Assembly: GCA_009839405.1 (NCBI GenBank)
Contig: VXPR01000063.1
Span: forward strand, 443-5,527
DNA length: 5,085 nt
Direction of reading: 5' to 3'
Source: Gammaproteobacteria bacterium
Lineage (GTDB): Bacteria > Pseudomonadota > Gammaproteobacteria > Pseudomonadales > Azotimanducaceae
The notes under the pieces are model-generated. The model was not told the DNA's origin, searched no databases, and was given only the letters and a program-made list of their open reading frames with translations. Both the position numbers and the translations under genes were made by a program. Shown piece by piece: positions 1 through 5,085 of this stretch (position 1 is its first letter; each line of letters begins with the position of its first letter).

Positions 1-90
1 AATTGTCTCCCCCCTGCGCTTCCCTCCCCCCCGCCGGGGGGGGGGTTTTTATTGAATGGGGGGCCCCCCGCCCCCCCCGCCCCCCCGCGG
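1..90. other. Low-complexity left tip with C and G homopolymers
   Basis: Runs of C or G up to ten bases long (for example G at 36-45 and C at 71-78) dominate. No credible gene is present; the short open frame starting at 52 is proline/arginine-rich filler. The composition is unlike the gene region and may reflect unreliable sequence at a contig end. Confidence 0.6.
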
Positions 91-120
91 CGCCCAATCC
101 CGGGGCGGTCGGTTCACTCA

Positions 121-160
121 AGACGGGCGGGGACACGCCCCGCCCCTACGAGGCCCGTGC
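121..160. repeat. GC-rich hairpin repeat, left copy 1
   Basis: An 8-bp perfect stem, GGGCGGGG (125-132) and CCCCGCCC (138-145), encloses a 5-base loop. It is followed by CTACGAGGCCCGTGC. Bases 121-150 match the reverse complement of 4937-4966 at 28 of 30 positions, and the right half recurs at 191-217. It lies just downstream of the cytochrome stop on the minus strand and could fold in the transcript, but there is no T-tract, so an intrinsic terminator is not shown. It is most likely a dispersed intergenic repeat. Confidence 0.8.
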
Positions 161-183
161 CGAGTTCATTGATGCATAGCATA

Positions 184-217
184 CGGGGGGACGCGCCCCG
201 CCCCTACGAGCCCGTGC
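184..217. repeat. GC-rich hairpin repeat, left copy 2 (degenerate stem)
   Basis: The stretch CGCCCCGCCCCTACGAG followed by CCCGTGC repeats copy 1 in the same orientation, about 58 bp further on. One G is missing before CCCGTGC. The left arm has drifted to a run of G (185-190), leaving only about four clean base pairs with 196-199. It begins about 18 bp beyond the cytochrome stop codon. Confidence 0.7.
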
Positions 218-234
218 TGGGTCTGTTGCCCCGT

Positions 235-2439
235 TCAATTGGGTTCGAGTTCGGCCAGGGTTGCCAGGTGGCGCTGGGTTTCTGGGGATTGGGGGTCGTC
301 GAGGTAGATCACGAGGGTTGAGAGGAGGTTTGGGTCCCACGGCCAGCGTTCGATGCCGGTGCGGAGGGTTTCGAGGGCGGCGGCGTGGTGGCCGAGGGAG
401 TGCTGCGCTACGGCGTGGATGTAGAGGAAGCGGGCCGATGCGTCTGGTGTGGCGGCGGCCTTGGCGAGTGGTGCTAGGGCTTCGTGGCGGTGGCCAGAGC
501 GGATTAGGTGCAGGCCGTACGCCACGTTGGCGATGGGGCCGTCCGGTGCCAGCCTGAGGGCGCGTGCGAGCAGTTCGCCGGCCTTGCGTTCTTGGCCCTC
601 GCGTTGGAGGAAGTCGGCGTAGTCGATCAGGGCCGGCACGGACGTCGGGTCGATCGTGAGGGCGCGTTCAAAGGCGGCGCGGGCTGCCCCGCGCTTGCCG
701 AGGCGATCCTCTAGGTTGGCGAGCCTTCTCTGTGTCTCGGCGAGGTCGGCCGTCGGCGCCAGCAACCGCCGCTGCTCGGCGAAGAGATCGCGCATCGCTG
801 CGAGTGCCTTGGCCGGCAGTGCCGGAGCAATGTCGGCAAGGGCGATTGCCGTCTCGAAGCGAACGCTTGCCACGGGGTCGTTCATGTGCGGCGCGAGCAG
901 GCGCCAGCGCTCCGCCGGTGGCTGGCCTTGGGCGCCGGCGACGGCGCCTCGGCGCACCAACGGCTCCGAGTCTCGGAGCCCAAGTTCCAGAAGTGCCTGC
1001 ACTTTGTGCGAAGGCAGCGCGGCCGCTTGCGCCAAGAGACTGGCCTTGACCATCGGCGGCGTGTCGCCGGCAACCGATGCGTAGAGGGCGTCTGCCGCAG
1101 CGGGATCGCCGCGGTGCAGGTGCTGGGACAGGCGGGCCCAATGTTCCTTCTCTGAGACACCCCAGTTGCGCAGTTTCTCTTGCGCCCAGGCGTCGGAGCG
1201 GTCCTGGTGGCAACCAGTGCAAGCGTTCGGCACGCCGAGTTCCGCCGACAGGCTCGGGCGGGGGATCGGAAAGGCGTGGTCGCGGCGCGGATCGACACCC
1301 ATGTAGGTGCGCGCCGGCATGTGGCAGTCGATGCAGGCGCTGCCCGGTGTTCCGGCGGCATGACGGTGGTGGGTGGGGCCATCGTAGCTCGCGGCGCGAT
1401 GGCACTGCGCGCAGACGCCGTTGCCCTCCGCCACCAGATTGCCGCTGTGCGGATCGTGGCAGTTGCCGCAAGTGACGCCTCGGGCATGCATGCGGCTTTG
1501 CAGGAAGGAGCCGAGGACGAAGACCTCCTCGCGAATCTGTCCATCTGGGAAGTAGTGCACGTCGCCTGGCAGTTGGATGCGATATGCGTCATGGAACGGC
1601 TTGCCCTGTGCATCGGCGCCGAGCGGCATGCGCAGCGCATGGCAACCCCCGCACTGGTCGATTTCGCGGGAGTCGCCGGCCTTGTCGGGTGTCGCGATCC
1701 GTGCGCCGGGGGCGAGGCGCCAGGCGATGGGAGGCGAGGGTCCGTCCGTGAAGCCGGCGTGGGGCACGCTGCCGGTGGTTCCGGCACGGGCGTGGCGGAC
1801 ATGAACCGCCGCGTTGCCGTGGCAGGCCTCGCAAGTGACGTTGGCCGCCTCGAAGGCTGTGCTCAAGTGGCCGGAGGCGTCCGCCGATTTGGTCACGTGG
1901 GTCGAATGGCAAGCCGCGCACTGACTGCCCCAGTGCATGGTGTGTCCGGTCCAGAAGAACGGGTGCCCCGGCACGACCTCCTCGTCCGGCTGCAGGTGGA
2001 ACCACCGCTGGCCGCCCTGCGCGGCAGGTCTGTCATCCCATGCGACATCGAACGCTTGCAGCCGGGAGTTGCCGGCGTCAAGGAGATACTGCTGCAGCGG
2101 TCGCCAGCCGAACGTGTAGCGGACGGGGAACACGCCGCGCTCGCCGGATGCGCCGACAGTCTCCACACGGTAGTCGTCCCCGCTACGGAAGAAACGGCTC
2201 TCGATGCCGTGGAACGTCACGCGCACGTCCGAGAAGTCGCCAAGCACCGCGTCCTCCTCGGCAAGGCGCATGGACTGGAAGTGATCCGACCCGCGCCACG
2301 CCTCGAACTCAGGCAAGTGGCAGTCGCGGCACACCTCAGGTGGAGTTGGCGCCGCGTCCGTCTTTGCCGCAGCCGGCCCCGCGCCCCCCGCGAGAGCGGC
2401 AAGCACGAGCACGGCACCGATCCGTCGCTGCATCTGCAT
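235..2439 (-). CDS. Exported octaheme c-type cytochrome with C-terminal HEAT-like and TPR repeats
   Basis: The 734-residue product probably carries electrons in the periplasm; its partner and substrate are unknown. Residues 1-25 look like a signal peptide: RR, a hydrophobic Leu/Ala/Val stretch, then PAAA before Lys26. Eight CxxCH haem motifs follow at 37-41, 174-178, 203-207, 263-267, 324-328, 343-347, 369-373 and 407-411. There is no CxxCK, so a NrfA-type nitrite reductase site is not indicated. Many extra histidines (for example 53, 166, 181, 318, 331, 357-360) could be distal haem ligands. Blocks such as FGWRPLQQYLL, GSFLQSRM and CIDCHMPARTYM match a widespread uncharacterised family of cytochrome c554-like proteins fused to TPRs. 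Residues about 463-540 look like two HEAT-like repeats, and about 568-701 like four TPRs, suggesting protein docking. The start was chosen because the signal peptide begins there, 32 bp after the sulfatase stop. The frame stays open upstream but overlaps the sulfatase and lacks sensible sequence. Met at 2433 is an alternative start. The ribosome binding site is weak (GGACGACGG just before ATG). The fold is clear; the biological role is not. Confidence 0.93.
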   Translation of the reverse strand: MQMQRRIGAVLVLAALAGGAGPAAAKTDAAPTPPEVCRDCHLPEFEAWRGSDHFQSMRLAEEDAVLGDFSDVRVTFHGIESRFFRSGDDYRVETVGASGERGVFPVRYTFGWRPLQQYLLDAGNSRLQAFDVAWDDRPAAQGGQRWFHLQPDEEVVPGHPFFWTGHTMHWGSQCAACHSTHVTKSADASGHLSTAFEAANVTCEACHGNAAVHVRHARAGTTGSVPHAGFTDGPSPPIAWRLAPGARIATPDKAGDSREIDQCGGCHALRMPLGADAQGKPFHDAYRIQLPGDVHYFPDGQIREEVFVLGSFLQSRMHARGVTCGNCHDPHSGNLVAEGNGVCAQCHRAASYDGPTHHRHAAGTPGSACIDCHMPARTYMGVDPRRDHAFPIPRPSLSAELGVPNACTGCHQDRSDAWAQEKLRNWGVSEKEHWARLSQHLHRGDPAAADALYASVAGDTPPMVKASLLAQAAALPSHKVQALLELGLRDSEPLVRRGAVAGAQGQPPAERWRLLAPHMNDPVASVRFETAIALADIAPALPAKALAAMRDLFAEQRRLLAPTADLAETQRRLANLEDRLGKRGAARAAFERALTIDPTSVPALIDYADFLQREGQERKAGELLARALRLAPDGPIANVAYGLHLIRSGHRHEALAPLAKAAATPDASARFLYIHAVAQHSLGHHAAALETLRTGIERWPWDPNLLSTLVIYLDDPQSPETQRHLATLAELEPN

Positions 2440-2471
2440 CCGTCGTCCGGCGCGCCTGCGCCACGGCTTGC

Positions 2472-4907
2472 CTATTGCCGCGCCATCGCTGCGCGTGTTT
2501 CGCGTTCCGATTCGTCGCGCCTGTCCCTTGCCGTGGGACGACTCGCAAGCTCGAAGGTCACCTTCTTGATCTTGCCGGGGTAGGCGAAGGGCGGTTGGTA
2601 GTCGCGGTTGATCGGAGCGATTGCTCGCCCTAAGTCCATGCCGGTGCTCGACAGCATTCCGAGCAGGAGGGGTATGTGGCCCTCGGCCACCACCTCGCCG
2701 TCGATCTTGAGTTGCACGGCGGCCTGACGTTCGGGCAGACGCTGGACCGCGACCGCCACCACGTGCTCGCCGCCGCTGAGCGGGGTCGGCGCCACGACCT
2801 TCGTATGGGCGTGGAAGCAGTTGTAGTCGAAGTGCAGCCGGCCGCCCAGGATGTAGAGGGCGAATCCCGAGTTGATGGTGCCGCGGTTGACGAGCGCGCC
2901 GTCGCCGGGCTCTTTTCTTGCGAGGGGTTCCCCCTCGCGCTCCCCGGCTGAGGGCTCTTTTCTTGCGAGGGGTTCCCCCTCGCGCTCCCCGGCTGAGGGC
3001 TCTGAGTGCACGAGCTCCACCTCTGTGGTCCAGCCGCGCGCGGCCGAGGGGCAGGCGTCCGAGACGATGTGGGAGACGGGCGGGTAGTACACGAACACCT
3101 CCCGCGCCGACGGCAGCCCGGGTCGCCGGGCAGCGCGGAAGGTCTGCGCCATGGGTCGGTCGTCGAGCGGCAGCACGCCGTGCTTCTCGGCTTCCTGCCA
3201 CCAGAGATCGATCATCGCCCGCAGGCGCTCGGGTTGCTCCTCGGCGAGATCGTTGGTCTCGGAGAAGTCCTCGTCGAGGTGATAGAGCTCCCACTGGTCG
3301 TCGTCGTCCCAGGAGGTGCCCTGCACGTGCCGCACCACGGCCTTCCAGCCGTCTTGCCAGATGCCGCGATGGCCGAGCATTTCGAAGTACTGCACGGATC
3401 GTCCCGGCTTGGCGTCCGCCGAGGCGAGGGTCGGCGCCAGCGAGGCACCGTGCAGCGGCATCTGCGCGACGCCGCGAAACTCCTTGGGCGCCTCGGTGCC
3501 GGTGAGCTCGAGGATGGTCGGCATGATGTCGATGGCGTGGCAGAAGGAGCGGCGGATCGCGCCTTCCTCCTTGAGGGCCGCCGGCCAATGGACGATGAGC
3601 GGATCGCGCACGCCGCCGGCATGGGTGTTCTGCTTGTACCACTTGAGCGGCGTGTTGCCCACCTGCGACCAGCCCCAGGGAATGTTGGAATGGCTTTCGG
3701 GGCCGCCGATGTCGTCGATTCGCTGTACCGCCTCGTCCACGTCTTCCACCATGCCGTTGAACCACCGCATCTCGTCGAAAACGCCGGTCGGCCCACCCTC
3801 TTGGCTGGCGCCGTTGTCCGACATGACGATGAGGAGCGTGTCGTCGAGTCGATCGACTTCCTTGAGGAAGGCGACCAGTCGGCCGATCTGCGCGTCCGTG
3901 TGGTCGAGCTGGGCAGCGAACGCCTCCTGCAACCGGGCGGCGAACTGCCGTTCGTTGGCGGAGAGTTCAGCCCACGGCCTGACCCCCGGGTTCAGCGGCG
4001 CAAGGCCGGTGTCCTCCGGGATGATGCCAAGCGCCTTCTGCCGCTCGAACCATTCGGCTCGGATGGCGTCCCAGCCGGCATCGAACCTGCCTCGGTACTT
4101 GTCGCGGTAGGACTTCGGCGACTGGTGCGGGGAGTGGGTTGCGCCGAAGGCGAGATAGAGGAAAAAGGGACGTTCCGGCACCAGCGAAATTTGGTCGCGC
4201 ACCATGGCGATGGATCGGTCCACCACATCCTCGGAGACGTGGTAGCCGGCGTCGGGCAGCACCCCCGCCTCAATGTGATGATTGTCGCTGGTGAGTTCCG
4301 GGTAGAACTGGTCCGTCTCGCCCTGCATGAAGCCGTAGAAGCGGTCGAATCCCCGCTGCAGCGGCCAGTTGTGGAACGGCCCGGCCGCCGAGCACTCCGC
4401 CATCGGTGTCAGGTGCCACTTGCCGGCCGCGTACGTTCCGTAACCCTCGCCGCGCAGCACGTCGGCCACCGTCGCCGCCGAAGGCGGCAGGAAGCCGCGC
4501 ATGTTCGGATAGCCCGTGTCCATGTTGGACACGCCCCGCATCCCGACGGCGTGATGGTTGCGCCCGCTCAAGAGGCACGCCCGCGTCGGCGAGCAGAGCG
4601 CGGTGGTGTGGAAGTTGACGTAGCGGAGGCCCCCGCCGGCTAAGGCATCGATGTTCGGCGTCTCGATCGTCGAGCCGTAGCAGCCAAAATGCGAAAAGCC
4701 GGTGTCGTCGAGCACCACGAGCACGACATTCGGCTTGCCGCTCCCCGTCTTCGGAACCGGCCACCACGGTTCGGACTCATCCACCGTCCGTCCGATCCGC
4801 CCCTCAAACGGCTCCCCCGACGGGTGCTTGTAGCTCATGGATTTCCCCAATGCCTGCCAGATGTCACGCGCATTGTGCCGCACGGCGCTGGTGCCATTGG
4901 CTTCCAT
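2472..4907 (-). CDS. Type I arylsulfatase (formylglycine-dependent, alkaline phosphatase superfamily)
   Basis: This enzyme should hydrolyse sulfate esters; the substrate cannot be read from sequence. Numbering from the outer start (811 residues), the catalytic domain spans about 58-470. Asp67-Asp68 and Asp364-Asn365 are the likely calcium ligands. Cys105 in CSPTR is the residue converted to formylglycine, with Arg109 completing CxPxR. Lys163 and His165 (GKWHL), His258 (ATHSPH) and Lys425 (KQNTHAGG) are the expected sulfate-pocket residues. A beta-rich C-terminal domain covers about 605-788 and ends in FAYPGKIKKVTFELA, typical of the long (about 780-residue) arylsulfatases such as the mycobacterial Ats proteins. 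A charged tail follows. Residues 636-665 are a tandem 15-residue repeat absent from the family pattern as I know it. No signal peptide is visible, so it is probably cytosolic, and it needs a formylglycine-generating enzyme not encoded here. The start is uncertain: Met24 at 4838 has a better-placed GGGGA, gives 788 residues and fits family N-termini; the outer ATG is kept as the boundary. Confidence 0.95.
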   Translation of the reverse strand: MEANGTSAVRHNARDIWQALGKSMSYKHPSGEPFEGRIGRTVDESEPWWPVPKTGSGKPNVVLVVLDDTGFSHFGCYGSTIETPNIDALAGGGLRYVNFHTTALCSPTRACLLSGRNHHAVGMRGVSNMDTGYPNMRGFLPPSAATVADVLRGEGYGTYAAGKWHLTPMAECSAAGPFHNWPLQRGFDRFYGFMQGETDQFYPELTSDNHHIEAGVLPDAGYHVSEDVVDRSIAMVRDQISLVPERPFFLYLAFGATHSPHQSPKSYRDKYRGRFDAGWDAIRAEWFERQKALGIIPEDTGLAPLNPGVRPWAELSANERQFAARLQEAFAAQLDHTDAQIGRLVAFLKEVDRLDDTLLIVMSDNGASQEGGPTGVFDEMRWFNGMVEDVDEAVQRIDDIGGPESHSNIPWGWSQVGNTPLKWYKQNTHAGGVRDPLIVHWPAALKEEGAIRRSFCHAIDIMPTILELTGTEAPKEFRGVAQMPLHGASLAPTLASADAKPGRSVQYFEMLGHRGIWQDGWKAVVRHVQGTSWDDDDQWELYHLDEDFSETNDLAEEQPERLRAMIDLWWQEAEKHGVLPLDDRPMAQTFRAARRPGLPSAREVFVYYPPVSHIVSDACPSAARGWTTEVELVHSEPSAGEREGEPLARKEPSAGEREGEPLARKEPGDGALVNRGTINSGFALYILGGRLHFDYNCFHAHTKVVAPTPLSGGEHVVAVAVQRLPERQAAVQLKIDGEVVAEGHIPLLLGMLSSTGMDLGRAIAPINRDYQPPFAYPGKIKKVTFELASRPTARDRRDESERETRAAMARQ
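2907..3003. repeat. 45-bp palindrome-containing tandem repeat inside the sulfatase gene (2 copies plus 7 bp)
   Basis: Copies at 2907-2951 and 2952-2996 are identical, and the first seven bases recur at 2997-3003. Each copy holds a perfect inverted repeat, GCGAGGGG and CCCCTCGC around a 3-base loop (2920-2938 and 2965-2983). On the coding strand each unit reads EPSAGEREGEPLARK, residues 636-650 and 651-665. It sits between TEVELVHS and GDGALVNRG, where related sulfatases have a short turn between beta strands. The reading frame is kept. It resembles small palindromic elements that insert within genes, although simple tandem duplication of one inserted unit would explain the second copy. Confidence 0.93.
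4844..4848 (-). promoter_or_regulatory. Possible ribosome binding site for an internal sulfatase start
   Basis: The minus strand reads GGGGA here, five bases before an ATG at 4838-4836. That start gives a protein beginning MSYKHPSGEP, close to the short polar leader before the GRIGRTVDESEPWWP block in related sulfatases. The outer ATG at 4907 has only GAGGG about 12 bases upstream, which is too far to be ideal. This favours translation from 4838, but GGGGA is only a partial match to the consensus. Confidence 0.4.
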
Positions 4908-4936
4908 TTGCGGTGGGAGCCCTCGCCCGGTGGGGC

Positions 4937-4966
4937 CGTAAGGGCGGGGCTTGTCCCCGCCCGTCT
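4937..4966. repeat. GC-rich hairpin repeat, right copy, inverted relative to the left copies
   Basis: GGGCGGGG (4942-4949) and CCCCGCCC (4955-4962) form a perfect 8-bp stem with loop CTTGT. The reverse complement matches 121-150 at 28 of 30 bases, the differences being one in the loop and one just outside the stem. It lies about 30 bp upstream of the outer sulfatase start, so it is likely within the leader or promoter region. Confidence 0.8.
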
Positions 4967-4998
4967 CGAATTCGACACGAGGAGTTCGTCGAAGCGCA

Positions 4999-5019
4999 GC
5001 AGTTCGCGAAGCGAACTGC
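4999..5019. repeat. Perfect inverted repeat upstream of the sulfatase
   Basis: GCAGTTCGC (4999-5007) and GCGAACTGC (5011-5019) form a 9-bp perfect stem around a GAA loop. It could be an operator-like dyad or another dispersed palindrome. There is no T-tract and no adjacent recognisable promoter, so its role is open. Confidence 0.6.
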
Positions 5020-5085
5020 CGGGGGGGCCCGCACGGGGCGCGCCGCCCCGCCCAGGGGGGGGGAGAAACCAGGGATGATTTGGGG
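5020..5085. other. Low-complexity right tip
   Basis: G runs at 5021-5027 and 5055-5063 flank a GC-only stretch with the palindrome GGCGCGCC. No coding signal is seen. Together with the left tip this suggests that both ends are contig breaks. Confidence 0.5.

Noticed and set aside
26..50. C-run, G-run and T5 resembling an intrinsic terminator on the plus strand.
   Set aside because: The arms are plain homopolymers in a tip of doubtful quality and no plus-strand gene precedes it, so pairing is not informative.
1180..2583. Long plus-strand open frame (467 residues) antisense to the cytochrome.
   Set aside because: Same reason: it mirrors the haem-coding frame and has no motif, signal peptide or plausible ribosome binding site of its own.
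2907..3003. CRISPR-like or microsatellite interpretation of the repeated units.
   Set aside because: The copies abut with no spacers and are 45 bp long with an internal palindrome and an intact reading frame, which fits neither.
2440..3765. Extension of the cytochrome reading frame upstream to an ATG at 3765 (1176 residues).
   Set aside because: The extra part overlaps the sulfatase in another frame, is arginine/proline-rich out-of-frame sequence, and would bury the clear signal peptide that starts at 2439.
3006..4643. Long plus-strand open frame (545 residues) antisense to the sulfatase.
   Set aside because: It is the high-GC shadow of a well-supported gene; its translation shows no recognisable motif and is rich in Arg, Val and Gly.
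121..4966. Composite transposon bounded by the inverted 30-bp repeats.
   Set aside because: No transposase or integrase gene and no target-site duplication were seen, and the repeats are simple hairpins with a further degenerate copy, more like dispersed intergenic elements.

Overview
This GC-rich window holds two genes on the minus strand, in the order sulfatase then cytochrome, about 32 bp apart and probably one transcription unit. The first (2472-4907) is a type I arylsulfatase of about 790-810 residues. It has the CxPxR formylglycine signature and nearly all the metal- and sulfate-binding residues expected. The second (235-2439) is an exported 734-residue multiheme c-type cytochrome with eight CxxCH haem motifs, followed by HEAT-like and TPR repeats.

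The source looks like a high-GC Gram-negative bacterium. The periplasmic multiheme cytochrome belongs to a type common in Proteobacteria, Planctomycetes, Acidobacteria and related metagenomic lineages. The window itself does not fix the lineage. Both tips run into long C or G homopolymers, and GC-rich hairpin repeats lie just inside them. This suggests a complete short metagenomic contig whose assembly broke at dispersed repeats.

Layout from left to right: low-complexity tip (1-90); two related copies of a GC-rich hairpin repeat (about 121-160 and 184-217); cytochrome gene; 32-bp gap; sulfatase gene; an inverted copy of the same hairpin repeat (4937-4966), 28 of 30 bases identical to the first left copy; a separate 9-bp-stem hairpin (4999-5019); low-complexity tip (5021-5063).

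The most unusual feature lies inside the sulfatase. A 45-bp unit containing a perfect 8-bp inverted repeat occurs twice in tandem, in frame, and adds about 30 residues (EPSAGEREGEPLARK twice) to a loop of the C-terminal beta-rich domain. It resembles in principle the Rickettsia palindromic elements that insert within coding genes. The unit length is a multiple of three and the unit is open in five of six frames, so it can enter or expand in coding sequence at little cost.

The functional link between the genes is not obvious. The sulfatase has no recognisable signal peptide and so looks cytosolic, while the cytochrome has one and must mature in the periplasm. No promoter, RNA gene, CRISPR array or transposase gene was found.
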